Shown one piece after another: positions 17,269 to 26,011 of a DNA stretch of 64,000 bases. The notes beneath the pieces were generated by a model that saw only the letters and a program-made list of their open reading frames with translations, was not told the origin of the DNA and ran no database searches. The DNA is from Paenibacillus sp. 453mf (lineage in GTDB: Bacteria; Bacillota; Bacilli; Paenibacillales; Paenibacillaceae): the NCBI RefSeq assembly GCF_900116105.1, contig NZ_FPAC01000001.1, positions 176,862-240,861 on the forward strand, given 5' to 3'. Every line of letters starts with the position of its first letter. Position 1 is the first letter of the stretch. The translations under genes were made by a program, and so were the position numbers.

Positions 17269-18060
17269 TTATCCGCGAAGCAGAGATTCTGCTCCATCGA
17301 TATAGACCTCGGTACCGGAAATGTGGGAGGCTTCATCTGAAGCAAGGAACAAGACCAGGGAAGCGACTTGGTCAGGCTTGCCTGACTTGCCGGCCAACGG
17401 CTGATCTCCTTCAGGGAATTCGACCGGAATTTGAACCTGATCGAGATCCTCAGAGCGCTCCGTCTTGGAATCGATATTCGTGTCAATAGCCCCCGGGTGA
17501 ACGGAGTTGACCCGAATTTTATATCTAGCCAGCTCTAGTGCGGCCATTTTCATAAATGCAGTCTGACCGGCCTTGGTTGATGCATAAGCGGAGAAGCCGA
17601 TATTAGAGAATACGCGGTTACCATTGATGGAACTGTTAATAATGATGCTTCCGCCATTCTCCTTCATGTGAGGTATTGCATATTTTACCGTGGCGAACGT
17701 ACCTCTCATGTTAATGCACATCGTTTGGTCCCAATCTTCAATTTCCATCGTTTCAATCGGCGCCATTTTTCCGTTTACACCGGCGTTGGCGAAGACAACA
17801 TCAACTCGTCCTGCTCGTTCTGCAACGGTGTTAATCGCGTGCTTCACCATCTCGGGCTTCGCGATGTCGCATTCAATAACATCAGCAGTTCCGCCGTTTT
17901 GCTCAATCATGCTTTTGGTTTCTTCTGCTCTTTCGACGGTACGATCCAGCATAAACACGTGAGCGCCTTCCTCTGCTAAGCGAATTGCAGCTGCTTGCCC
18001 TATGCCGGAACCTCCCCCGGTCACAATGGCAATCTTATTCTCAAATCGAAGATTCGGCAT
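17269..18060 (-). CDS. Short-chain dehydrogenase/reductase (classical SDR)
   Basis: A 263-residue NAD(P)-dependent oxidoreductase. It shows the cofactor motif TGGGSGIG (about 14-21), NAG (FANAG) and a catalytic Ser-Tyr-Lys set in INSSINGN and YASTKAG. An Asp after the second beta strand (MLDRT) suggests NAD(H) preference. The C-terminal ISGTEVYIDGAESL is typical. The substrate cannot be read from sequence or context. It is convergent with the phosphonate operon and functionally unrelated as far as I can tell. Confidence 0.9.
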   Translation of the reverse strand: MPNLRFENKIAIVTGGGSGIGQAAAIRLAEEGAHVFMLDRTVERAEETKSMIEQNGGTADVIECDIAKPEMVKHAINTVAERAGRVDVVFANAGVNGKMAPIETMEIEDWDQTMCINMRGTFATVKYAIPHMKENGGSIIINSSINGNRVFSNIGFSAYASTKAGQTAFMKMAALELARYKIRVNSVHPGAIDTNIDSKTERSEDLDQVQIPVEFPEGDQPLAGKSGKPDQVASLVLFLASDEASHISGTEVYIDGAESLLRG

Positions 18061-18170
18061 AACGATTCCTCCCTAATCCATAATCTATTATTCGTGAAGC
18101 TTTCTAACGTAGAAATACCCCTGCCAGAGGTAGGTTGAATCATGGGGAAGAGGGGGAGTGCAATATTATG

Positions 18171-18223
18171 CAGAATCCCCAAGTACAGGACTTGTCTTTA
18201 CAGGTCAGTACTTGGGGATTCTG
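18171..18223 (-). terminator. Long perfect hairpin downstream of the YqkE-type gene
   Basis: A perfect 16-bp stem (CAGAATCCCCAAGTAC and its complement at 18208-18223) has a loop that itself forms a 7-bp stem (GACTTGT/ACAGGTC, one wobble). It begins 5 bp beyond the yqkE stop on the minus strand. There is no T tract on either side, so it may protect the mRNA 3' end rather than terminate. Confidence 0.5.
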
Positions 18224-18228
18224 TCATT

Positions 18229-18504
18229 TTATTTATATTTGTGCCAATCGAGTTTGCTGTTCTCTAGAAGATATTCAAAATTGTTATCGAGTTTTTTTTG
18301 CTCCGCTTTTTTCTTCTCTTCTGCTATACGGCGAGCTTCTTCCTGGCGTGCAGCATCGGCTGCCTTAATCTCCTTGGCCTGTGCCTTGAGCTTACCGAGC
18401 ACTTCATCGCTCAGTATGTCCTTTAGCGTCGCTGCTCCGGATTCTTCACGGCTCGAAGTACGGTTAGACGACTGCCTGGACTGTGTGTTTCTTTTTTTGA
18501 CCAT
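18229..18504 (-). CDS. YqkE-family small charged protein (DUF3886)
   Basis: A 91-residue, highly charged protein. It has a Ser/Arg-rich N-terminus, the conserved ATLKDILSDEVLGKLKAQA segment, a Lys/Glu-rich coiled-coil-like middle and the ending FEYLLENSKLDWHKYK. This matches the YqkE family of endospore formers, whose function is unknown. GGAGGG precedes the ATG. Confidence 0.8.
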   Translation of the reverse strand: MVKKRNTQSRQSSNRTSSREESGAATLKDILSDEVLGKLKAQAKEIKAADAARQEEARRIAEEKKKAEQKKLDNNFEYLLENSKLDWHKYK

Positions 18505-18721
18505 GATGATCCCTCCGTTTCATCGTAGCAAAATTATAACAGGTAAACATGGTCCATTGGAAGTATAAGTCGCATTAATGTTGAATAGGAATAAATTAAT
18601 GATAGCGCTTTCTAAAAATTGGTGTAATATAAAGTAGAGGAAGAAATAAGCGAACTAGAGTATATAGCTCATTTTGAACACCGATACTACGACTAATTAA
18701 ACAGTGAAGGGGTCGTTGCTA

Positions 18722-18823
18722 TTGGAACTAAACACGCAGCTATTAAAAGGGTTAATGTGGGGCATCCTGCTCAGTGTTCCGCTCTGGATTTCGATAATGG
18801 GATGGATTAGATTAATATGGTAA
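18722..18823 (+). CDS. Candidate 33-residue hydrophobic membrane protein
   Basis: A short reading frame, TTG start at 18722, encodes a 33-residue peptide with a Leu/Ile/Trp-rich membrane segment (LLKGLMWGILLSVPLWIS). GAAGGGG lies 9 nt upstream and a strong terminator 31 bp downstream, so the unit has the parts of a real gene. A near-match to the cre consensus (one mismatch) is at 18599-18614 and a TAATAT -10-like box follows at about 18625. Function unknown. Confidence 0.55.
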   Translation: MELNTQLLKGLMWGILLSVPLWISIMGWIRLIW

Positions 18824-18854
18824 TTGTTTTGCACAATAAATGGCGTACGTAATA

Positions 18855-18886
18855 AAGACCGGACAATCGAAGGAGTCCGGTCTTTT
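18855..18886. terminator. Bidirectional terminator
   Basis: A 10-bp stem AAGACCGGAC/GTCCGGTCTT ends in TTTT on the plus strand and TTTA on the minus strand. It serves the 33-residue gene and the convergent cyclophilin gene. Confidence 0.85.
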
Positions 18887-18896
18887 GCTGTTGCTT

Positions 18897-19553
18897 CTAT
18901 TCAATCTTCTCCGGTTCCGGGTAATCGACACCCAGCGTGTCTACAGTAACCTTAGTCATCACGGGCGGATCTGCCGGCCGGTCGTTCTGGTCTCGTTCAA
19001 GATTGGCAATTTCATCGACGACGTCCAGCCCTTCGGTCACTTTACCGAAAGCGGCATAAAGATTATCCAGATGCTCTGAATCAGCTTGTACAATAAAAAA
19101 TTGGGATCCAGCGGAATCAAGGTCATTCGACCGGGCCATGGATACGACACCGCGGACATGCAGCAGATGGTTCTTCACCCCGTTGCTTGTAAACTCGCCT
19201 TTGATGCTGTAACCAGGACCGCCGGTCCCTGTTCCTTCAGGATCGCCGCCCTGTATCATAAAGTTCGGGATAACCCGATGAAAGATCGTTCCATCGTAAA
19301 AGCCGCTGTTTGCAAGGGAAATGAAATTGTTCACCGTATTCGGAGCAATTTCCGGGTAGAGTTCCATTACGATCTGCTTGCCATTTGACAGCTCAAGGGT
19401 AGCAACCGGATGAGACTTCTCAGGGTCAGGAACACCAATCCCTCCAAACTCAAGCTCGTCATTCTCTGCAGTATCCTTTCCACATCCTGTCAGAATTACG
19501 ACAAGCGCAGTCAGGAGAAAGAGGAATTTGAAGCCTTTGGATCTGAACAACAT
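18897..19553 (-). CDS. Lipoprotein peptidyl-prolyl cis-trans isomerase (cyclophilin type)
   Basis: A 218-residue exported foldase. It has a lipoprotein signal peptide ending LTGC (Cys about 22), then a cyclophilin domain with FHRVIPNFMIQGGDPEGTGTG, the active-site block SMARSNDLDSAGSQFFI and AAFGKVTEGLDVVD. It probably assists folding of secreted proteins on the outer face of the membrane. AAGGAGG precedes the ATG at 19553. The longer in-frame extension is rejected as it lacks a binding site and would bury the signal peptide. Confidence 0.92.
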   Translation of the reverse strand: MLFRSKGFKFLFLLTALVVILTGCGKDTAENDELEFGGIGVPDPEKSHPVATLELSNGKQIVMELYPEIAPNTVNNFISLANSGFYDGTIFHRVIPNFMIQGGDPEGTGTGGPGYSIKGEFTSNGVKNHLLHVRGVVSMARSNDLDSAGSQFFIVQADSEHLDNLYAAFGKVTEGLDVVDEIANLERDQNDRPADPPVMTKVTVDTLGVDYPEPEKIE

Positions 19554-19675
19554 GCTGTTTCCTCCTTGATATAGTTTGAATATGTTCTCATCATACCTTT
19601 TTTTTATCCGTTTAGAAATATTCAGACGAAATGACACGAAAATGTCATAGCTCAACGTGGCTCAAATGTGTACAC

Positions 19676-19716
19676 AAAAAAACAAGCTGCTGCAATAAGA
19701 CAAGGCAACAACTTGT
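19676..19716 (-). terminator. Terminator of the acidic protein gene
   Basis: On the minus strand a 12-bp stem with two G-U pairs (ACAAGTTGTTGC/GCAGCAGCTTGT) leads into a T7 tract, 25 bp past the stop at 19741. Confidence 0.8.
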
Positions 19717-19740
19717 TAGTCTAATCTATTGGTTTAACAT

Positions 19741-20151
19741 TCATTTCTCCGAATCGCCGCCGGCTCCATTAATGAGATCAGTGCCATGCATGGCATCAGG
19801 GTCTGGAGCAGCGGGATCAACCGGGCTGTTTGCTTCGATATCATCTGCATCAGGTACGGACGTGAGGTCGGGCTCGCTGGAACGGACAATCACATCCTGC
19901 CTGTCCATGAAATCCTCATCGGCTGCAAACTCAATGGAGGAGGAGCTGCGCACATCCTGCATCGTTTCCTTTTGAACAGTTTCGGCATCAAGCGGTGTCG
20001 TATCTTCATCAAGGCTTATGGTTTGTTCTGTATACGTGTTTACATAATCTAAATCATCTTCAGGTACGGTATTCAGCGGGTCCGGCTCCTGCAGGGATCT
20101 GTAACGGTCATAGGCAAAATCCGCTTCACTAGTATGAGGCTTATTATCCAT
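19741..20151 (-). CDS. Hypothetical acidic protein
   Basis: A 136-residue, strongly acidic protein of low complexity rich in Asp, Glu, Pro and Ser, with no signal peptide or membrane segment. It looks disordered. The gene has a ribosome binding site (AAAGGAG) and its own terminator. I do not recognise the family. Confidence 0.7.
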   Translation of the reverse strand: MDNKPHTSEADFAYDRYRSLQEPDPLNTVPEDDLDYVNTYTEQTISLDEDTTPLDAETVQKETMQDVRSSSSIEFAADEDFMDRQDVIVRSSEPDLTSVPDADDIEANSPVDPAAPDPDAMHGTDLINGAGGDSEK

Positions 20152-20237
20152 TCCTTATCTCTCCTTTAAGTCTTATATAACTTTATAGTAATTCATAGCA
20201 GTTCGTAGCAGATCATAATTACAGATAGAGTGTCCAA

Positions 20238-20399
20238 TTAGAACATGGGGAATACAAATTTAACGAGAAAGTATAGGAATCCAAAAAATAGGATGATGTA
20301 GGCTGCATATTTTATAAATGTAGATGCGACTAAGCTGGAATCGGATTTTTTCTGGACATCCTTGTGCTCGACTTCCACATTTCGTTGCGAGTTATTCAT
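20238..20399 (-). CDS. Small membrane protein (53 residues), unrecognised
   Basis: The reading frame codes for a charged N-terminus (NVEVEHKDVQKKSD) followed by one membrane segment (YAAYIILFFGFLYFLVKFVF) and ends MF. AAGGAGG sits about 9 nt before the ATG at 20399, which supports translation. It lies upstream of, and on the same strand as, the acidic protein gene. Topology suggests an N-in single-pass protein. Function unknown. Confidence 0.7.
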   Translation of the reverse strand: MNNSQRNVEVEHKDVQKKSDSSLVASTFIKYAAYIILFFGFLYFLVKFVFPMF

Positions 20400-20560
20400 T
20401 TTTTATATCCTCCTTCATAAATGTGATGGGAGTCAATCGTACTTGCCTATTTCTTAAACCCGGCTTTCGATCTCGAATCAATTGGGTAGAAGGAATATGG
20501 TTTCGAAAACTGCTTTTTCGCTATAAAATATAGAGAGTCAGTAGGAATGGAGGAAGACAG

Positions 20561-20914
20561 GTGATGGAATGGTTTACATTCTCGAATATGATCGCATCTA
20601 TTAAGGTCGGTCAAAAAGCATCTACACCTGGTTACTCACGGACAGTCATTCGTAAACCTGATGGGCTATATTGGTCTTCAGGCTTATGGAAGGGCAGGGT
20701 TGTGGAGATCAAGGACTACCTATTCTCAGATATATGGACCATTTACGAGGATGAGGAGAGTCTGATCTGGCTTGAATATCGGGAGGAAGTAGAACAGAAA
20801 GAACAAGAAATGATCAAGAATCAGTATGAAGCAGAGCAGGAGCGACTTCGGGATGAGCGCGAGAATAGTATTGTAGATAACAATAAAGTGTGGAAAAATA
20901 AGGATGTGTATTAA
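20561..20914 (+). CDS. Hypothetical protein, 117 residues
   Basis: A soluble protein with an aromatic-rich N-terminal half (KPDGLYWSSGLWKGRVVEIKDYLFSDIW) and a charged helical C-terminus (EVEQKEQEMIKNQYEAEQERLRDE). GGAGG lies 7 nt before GTG 20561, and an ATG follows immediately at 20564, so the start is uncertain by one codon. Family not recognised. It is 30 bp upstream of the histidine kinase gene and may be co-transcribed. Confidence 0.65.
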   Translation: MMEWFTFSNMIASIKVGQKASTPGYSRTVIRKPDGLYWSSGLWKGRVVEIKDYLFSDIWTIYEDEESLIWLEYREEVEQKEQEMIKNQYEAEQERLRDERENSIVDNNKVWKNKDVY

Positions 20915-20944
20915 TTTTATTTTATCGAGTCTTGAGGTGTTCTA

Positions 20945-22834
20945 ATGAGGATCGGGCCCAGAGTATCGGCGGCTATCATCTTGTGTTTACTAGGGGTACT
21001 CTTCATCCTGCCGCAAGCAGTCTTGCACGCAGAGGAGAAGGATATACAGAAATTGTCGCGGGACATGCTCTGGTTTAATGACAGTGTGAACGTCAGCTAT
21101 GAGGAGCTGATGGGGGGAGATTATAAGTGGACAACGATTGACGACGGCTATTTACCCGATGATAAGGATCCATCTATAGCTCACGCGGCATGGACCCGAA
21201 TCAAGCTGCCAGCCGATCTGGATGAGAGTTCGGGAATTCTGTTTGAATATATTTATGGACAGCAGATTGATATTTATATCGATGAAGAGCTTGTATTAAG
21301 ACAAACCAATCATTATCCGTTTGATCGAAATCATCTTCTGCTGCCTCTGGATCAAGAGGATTCAGGCAAGACCGTGTACATCTGGACACACAGCAGCGAT
21401 CGAACTGTAGGATTAAGCGAGGACGCATGGGCAGGATATTATAAGGATTTAATCGGCATGTATCTGAGGGATGGTATATCTTCTGCCCTAATTGGAGGTA
21501 TCTTGCTCCTGCTTGCGATCATTATTGTGGTAACCTGCATCTTTATGACCCGGGTCAACACCAGACAGTGGTCCTCAATGACGGGAGTCATCATATGCTT
21601 CGGGCTGGTTATCTTGTTGTATTCACCGGCTTTATACACGCTGTATCCTGACTATAGCGGTATTCTGGTCACTAGCTTCGAAGCCAGCTTAATTCTGCTG
21701 CTGCCACTGCTAGCCTATTGTTTTGAACAGATGATCGGCCCTGGACCTGGCGGACTAATTAACAAACTGTGGAAATCCATGCTGATATACATAGTATTTT
21801 GTATGCTTGTTAATGTCGTCAATGCGTTAACGGGAGATGTCATATATCCGTTTTATGAATTTCTGACCCGGCCTGTGTTTGGCGTTGCGTTTATTGTTGA
21901 GCTTATTTTGCTGACCTATTTTACAATTCAGGAGGCGCTTAAGGGGAATCGTAAAGCCCATTTGCTATCATACGGGTCTGGAATACTTACAGTCACTGCC
22001 GTTGTCGAATGGATTCTATATTATACCTTGAATTGGTATGACTTCTGGATGATCAAGTGGGGAATGCTGGCATTCACGGTCTCTCTTGTGATCATCAAGA
22101 CGAATCCCTTATGGGACAAGCATGAGCAAGTGGAGCTGTATACGAAAGAGCTTGAAGTATTCAATAACGAGCTGCAGCGCTCGGAAAAGATCAAGATAAT
22201 AAGCGAATTAGCCGCTTCTGTCGCACATGAGGTGCGAAATCCCCTTCAGGTAACCCGCGGATTTCTGCAGCTGATGAGCAAGCAGGAGAATTTGAGGAAT
22301 CGAAGATATGTCAGTATCGCTATTGAGGAGCTTGATCGGGCATCCGAGATTATCAATGATTTTCTAACCTTCGCGAAACCGGAATTTGATCAGATCAGGC
22401 TTATTAATCTCGCGGAAGAATTTAATCACATTGAAGGTGTGCTGATCCCGATGGCGAATCTAGAGGGCTGTGTCATTACGATGGATGTACCTGAGAACCT
22501 ATGGGTTCGGGGGAACACCTCCAAGTTTAAGCAAGCGTTTATTAATATTCTCAAGAACAGCATAGAGGCCATTCAAGGCAATGGCGAGGTTAGAGTCAAG
22601 GCTTATTCCAGAGGCAAGGAAATTTTTATTCATGTACAGGATACCGGAATAGGCATGGATGAGCAGGAGCTGATGAGACTTGGTGAACCCTATTTCTCCA
22701 ATAAAACGAAGGGCACAGGGCTTGGCATGATGGTGACGTTCCGGATTATTGAGGCAATGGATGGAAATATAGAATATAGCAGCGAGAAGGGGATTGGAAC
22801 AGAGGCCGTTATTCGTTTTCCTTCGGGTACTTGA
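20945..22834 (+). CDS. Membrane sensor histidine kinase, 7TM-DISM-like, orphan
   Basis: A 629-residue kinase. It has a signal/TM segment, an extracytoplasmic domain of about 140 residues (7TMR-DISM-like jelly roll), about seven TM helices (about 175-385), and a HisKA-HATPase module. H box ASVAHEVRNPLQV is near 425, N box NILKNSIEAI, G1 DTGIGMD, and F/G2 PYFSNKTKGTGLGM. The HisKA segment resembles sporulation and Kin-type kinases. No response regulator is adjacent, so the partner is elsewhere, perhaps a phosphorelay protein (inference). Confidence 0.88.
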   Translation: MRIGPRVSAAIILCLLGVLFILPQAVLHAEEKDIQKLSRDMLWFNDSVNVSYEELMGGDYKWTTIDDGYLPDDKDPSIAHAAWTRIKLPADLDESSGILFEYIYGQQIDIYIDEELVLRQTNHYPFDRNHLLLPLDQEDSGKTVYIWTHSSDRTVGLSEDAWAGYYKDLIGMYLRDGISSALIGGILLLLAIIIVVTCIFMTRVNTRQWSSMTGVIICFGLVILLYSPALYTLYPDYSGILVTSFEASLILLLPLLAYCFEQMIGPGPGGLINKLWKSMLIYIVFCMLVNVVNALTGDVIYPFYEFLTRPVFGVAFIVELILLTYFTIQEALKGNRKAHLLSYGSGILTVTAVVEWILYYTLNWYDFWMIKWGMLAFTVSLVIIKTNPLWDKHEQVELYTKELEVFNNELQRSEKIKIISELAASVAHEVRNPLQVTRGFLQLMSKQENLRNRRYVSIAIEELDRASEIINDFLTFAKPEFDQIRLINLAEEFNHIEGVLIPMANLEGCVITMDVPENLWVRGNTSKFKQAFINILKNSIEAIQGNGEVRVKAYSRGKEIFIHVQDTGIGMDEQELMRLGEPYFSNKTKGTGLGMMVTFRIIEAMDGNIEYSSEKGIGTEAVIRFPSGT

Positions 22835-22929
22835 GCTTGAAGTTCAAGTGTAATGGATAAAAAAGGGTGTGTTCGTCCACACTAACGAAGTGCATACAAT
22901 TCATTGCAGCTAGAAAGGTGGACAAACAC

Positions 22930-23625
22930 ATGAACAAATATATTTCGCGCATCGCTTCTGCCGCACTCCTGATTTCGATCATGATGGGCTATGGAGAACA
23001 GGCTGGGGCACAGGAAACGAAGACGCCGGATCCGGTATTTACCGAGTTTGAGGTAGATGCCAATTGCGGGCAAGGTCATCGCCTCTATTTCATGGATGAG
23101 ACAGCCAAGATTCTGAATATGGATCTCAAGGAACTGGCATCCCAAATGGAACAAGGCAAGACCATTGCAAGCATTGCCCGGTCGAAGGGAATGACAGACA
23201 AGCAGCTCGAGAAGAAGCTTATTCCTGCAATTGATAAGCGGGTGGATGCCGCGGTAAAAGAAGGCTGTCTGACGAAAGAACAAGGCGCGTCTATGAAATC
23301 GAATATTCATGCACGGCTCACCAAAGTCATCAATACACCGCTTAGTGAGCTTCGTAAACGGCATGCACATCATGGTAAAGGACATTCCCGCCTAAATCGC
23401 GAGGAAATTGCCAAATTCCTCGGACTGACGCCGGATCAGCTCAATCAAGAGCTTCGGAAAGGTAAGTCGCTCGCTGAAATCGCCAAATCAAAAGGCGTAT
23501 CGGAGAAGCAGCTGGTGGATAAATTGAAGGAAGAATTAACACCTGATTTGGAGAAGTTTATCCATCAGAAGATCCAGATCGATGGGGCGCCGGGAAAAGA
23601 AGCCCTCAAGCATGATCAGAGCTAG
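22930..23625 (+). CDS. Secreted protein with two internal repeats
   Basis: A 231-residue protein with a cleavable signal peptide (cleavage probably after AGA). It holds two copies of a roughly 40-residue helical repeat: ILNMDLKELASQMEQGKTIA (about 60) and FLGLTPDQLNQELRKGKSLA (about 155), each followed by A(R/K)SKG and a KQL motif. Such repeats occur in secreted proteins of Bacillota with no assigned role. AAAGGTGG precedes the ATG. A terminator follows. Confidence 0.7.
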   Translation: MNKYISRIASAALLISIMMGYGEQAGAQETKTPDPVFTEFEVDANCGQGHRLYFMDETAKILNMDLKELASQMEQGKTIASIARSKGMTDKQLEKKLIPAIDKRVDAAVKEGCLTKEQGASMKSNIHARLTKVINTPLSELRKRHAHHGKGHSRLNREEIAKFLGLTPDQLNQELRKGKSLAEIAKSKGVSEKQLVDKLKEELTPDLEKFIHQKIQIDGAPGKEALKHDQS

Positions 23626-23689
23626 AAGCGGACCGATGTCGCCGCTATAGCTGCGAATTTAGAGAATTCAATCGTTGTGCATACTAAAA

Positions 23690-23746
23690 AATCCCCTTCG
23701 AGCAGAGCTTGTCCATTATGACAAGCTGCAGCTTGAAGGGGTTTTT
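23690..23746 (+). terminator. Rho-independent terminator
   Basis: Stem CCCCTTC/GAAGGGG with an inner GCTTGTC/GACAAGC stem, ending GTTTTTAT. It lies between the secreted repeat protein gene and the convergent acyltransferase gene. Confidence 0.85.
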
Positions 23747-23766
23747 ATATATGAAAGATCTTTACG

Positions 23767-24966
23767 TCAGAGTACAGCACCTTCTGCCGGGACCGTATTG
23801 TTCTTGTCCTTAGCGGTCTTGTTCTTTGGTCTGCGCGCAAGACCTACCAGATATCTTGATCCAGGCAGCTTGGATAAACCGAAGCTGATGAGCAGCGAGA
23901 CGATGACGGTAAGCAGGAAAGTAATCATCGTTACCGGCAAATGATAACCGGACAGCTCCATCGGTCTAGTGAAGTATGCGATGCCGTAGATGACCATGGC
24001 ATGGACGAGATAACCGCCGTATGAATATCTTCCGATCCACGTAAACAGCTTGCGGAAACGGCTCTGCGGCGAGATCACGAGCATGAATCCATACAGCAGA
24101 AACATCTGCGTCAGAATCAGAGCAAAGGTCTGGGGCTTCAGATAAGTTGATATGTTCAAGTTCATAACATCGGATGAACCTCGAAGCACATCGTATGCCA
24201 GCAAGGTGAATAATGCGATGGACAAGAGAGCCGTCCAGGGCATGATTTTGAGTATCCATCTTCGAAACGATTCAAGCATGAAGGCAACCAAAGCACCCAG
24301 TATAAAATAAAAGAAATACATAATAAATGAATAGGATCTGTACCCAAGCAGTGTTTGTGTTAGTCCGCCTGCTTCTGACGCCCAGGTTCCCATCTCGTAA
24401 TATGACAGGTATAACAGATAAGCGTAGGCGACGCCAGTGAGTACGATAATGGTGATAACCGTACGTTTCTGCCTCTTCGGATCAAGAGGCGCCAGTTTGC
24501 TCTGTAGAAACAGAGCGGCTTTCCGGAATAGTGGAAACAGCAGGTAGAACTGGAACACCATGATAACGAACCACAGCTGATAACCGGCTTGAGGAACAAA
24601 CCATTCACTTACAAGGCTTGTCCATGTGTCTGCACTCAGCCAGTTTGTACCAGCCGTCAGTCTAACACTCAGCCAGTATAGAACCGTCCATAACAGGAAC
24701 GGCACATAAATATCTCCGAATCTTTTGCGGATAAAGCTCGGATATTGCAGCTTCTTCTCATAATTATAGAACAGCAATACAGCGGACAGGAACACAAACG
24801 TCGGCGTTCCGAACCTTGTCAAATGATACACAAACATCAGCATGGTGGAATCAGGTGCCAATATATCTGCCCGGTATATATATTCCGCGAGGCTGTGCTG
24901 CATGACAATCGCCAGGAAGGCCAGTCCCCGTAGGGGTGTCAGCTCCTCGATTCTAGTTTTTTTCAA
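23767..24966 (-). CDS. Acyltransferase family 3 membrane protein (OafA/YrhL-like)
   Basis: A 399-residue protein with about ten TM helices. The N-terminal family motif RIEELTPLRGLAFLAIVMQHS contains the conserved His, and RFGTPTFVFLSAVLLF follows. Such proteins O-acylate cell-surface or secreted polymers, but the acceptor is unknown. The C-terminus is basic (RRPKNKTAKDKNN). I chose the TTG at 24966 because AGGAGG lies about 10 nt upstream. The 15 residues added by an earlier in-frame start do not look like family sequence. Confidence 0.85.
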   Translation of the reverse strand: MKKTRIEELTPLRGLAFLAIVMQHSLAEYIYRADILAPDSTMLMFVYHLTRFGTPTFVFLSAVLLFYNYEKKLQYPSFIRKRFGDIYVPFLLWTVLYWLSVRLTAGTNWLSADTWTSLVSEWFVPQAGYQLWFVIMVFQFYLLFPLFRKAALFLQSKLAPLDPKRQKRTVITIIVLTGVAYAYLLYLSYYEMGTWASEAGGLTQTLLGYRSYSFIMYFFYFILGALVAFMLESFRRWILKIMPWTALLSIALFTLLAYDVLRGSSDVMNLNISTYLKPQTFALILTQMFLLYGFMLVISPQSRFRKLFTWIGRYSYGGYLVHAMVIYGIAYFTRPMELSGYHLPVTMITFLLTVIVSLLISFGLSKLPGSRYLVGLARRPKNKTAKDKNNTVPAEGAVL

Positions 24967-25187
24967 AGGTAGATAACCTCCTATAGTTGTTTTACGATGA
25001 TAAGAGGGCAAGCGATAATGTCATATTGTAACGAATCAACATTAAGAATTGATGAAATGACGAACAACATGAGCAAGTATACTACAACTCGTGCCTGCGT
25101 GTGCTTGTAATTATTGTCTCTATATATTATCGTTCATGAAGAATCGTAATTCCAGATATATAGAATAGGAATGGAGGAGAATCAATA

Positions 25188-25865
25188 GTGAATCACCCTG
25201 TAGAGAGTAAGAACCTGTTCCAGAGACGGAAGTCTCACCGCAAATTTGACAAGAATCTGCCTATTCCGCAAACGACGCTTGAGAATATATTAACGGATGC
25301 ACTGCGTGCTCCATCCTGGTCGAATACCCAGCCTTGGGAAGTATTTGTTGCTGCAGGCAGCACATTGGAAGAGATCAGGGAAGCATATTTAGCTGCATTT
25401 GATCGTTCTGAGCCATATAATACAGATGTTCCTGTACCGAAGGAATGGCCTGAATATATGCAGGAACGCAGCATCCGTAACAGCATACATATGTTTGAGT
25501 GCATGGGGATCGATCGTGAGGATGAGAAGGCAAGAGAATTGAATCGGCGCAATAACATTTCGTTTTTTGATGGAACAGCCCTTGTCATCATCTGCCAGGA
25601 ACGATCGCTTACGGATTGGTCCACCATGGATCTGGGCACCTTTGCCGGATATCTTGTACTCGCCGCTGAGCATCATGAGGTTCAAAGCGTTCCAGCCTTC
25701 AACTCGATTGCTTATCCACAAATTCTTAGAGAGAAGCTATCGATTCCGGATCATCTGATTCTGCGCTCTGGTGTCGTTCTTGGCTATGCTGTCGAGGACA
25801 GTCCCTATAATGAGCATACATCAGAGAGAGAAGCGCTTCACCAAATGGTTCATTTCTTGAACTAG
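25188..25865 (+). CDS. Nitroreductase-family oxidoreductase
   Basis: A 225-residue FMN-dependent nitroreductase. Features are the N-terminal FQRRKSHRKFDKN motif with FMN-contacting Arg residues, LRAPSWSNTQPWEVFVA and the late block RSGVVLGYAVEDSP. It probably reduces quinones or nitro-compounds with NAD(P)H. It starts with GTG preceded by GGAGGAG and is followed by its own terminator. Confidence 0.9.
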   Translation: MNHPVESKNLFQRRKSHRKFDKNLPIPQTTLENILTDALRAPSWSNTQPWEVFVAAGSTLEEIREAYLAAFDRSEPYNTDVPVPKEWPEYMQERSIRNSIHMFECMGIDREDEKARELNRRNNISFFDGTALVIICQERSLTDWSTMDLGTFAGYLVLAAEHHEVQSVPAFNSIAYPQILREKLSIPDHLILRSGVVLGYAVEDSPYNEHTSEREALHQMVHFLN

Positions 25866-25887
25866 GTTCGTGAGTATGTTTCGTAGT

Positions 25888-25915
25888 AAAAGACCCTCAG
25901 CGATGGGGGTCTTTT
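25888..25915 (+). terminator. Terminator of the nitroreductase gene
   Basis: A 9-bp stem AAAAGACCC/GGGTCTTTT, 22 bp after the stop. Confidence 0.85.
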
Positions 25916-25924
25916 GTCAAGAAG

Positions 25925-25974
25925 TTCACAGTAGTGACACTTCGTTTTATAATGATTATTGAAAGCGGTTTATA
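25925..25974 (+). promoter_or_regulatory. Sigma-A promoter with overlapping-downstream cre-like site (araP operon)
   Basis: The -35 box TTCACA (25925) and -10 box TATAAT (25948) are 17 bp apart. A 16-bp match to the CcpA site WTGNAANCGNWNNCWW, with one mismatch, follows at 25959-25974. The site falls at the transcription start, a position where CcpA represses. Confidence 0.65.
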
Positions 25975-26011
25975 TGCTGGCAGTGGAAGGGATAGGGGAG
26001 GCGTAGCTACA

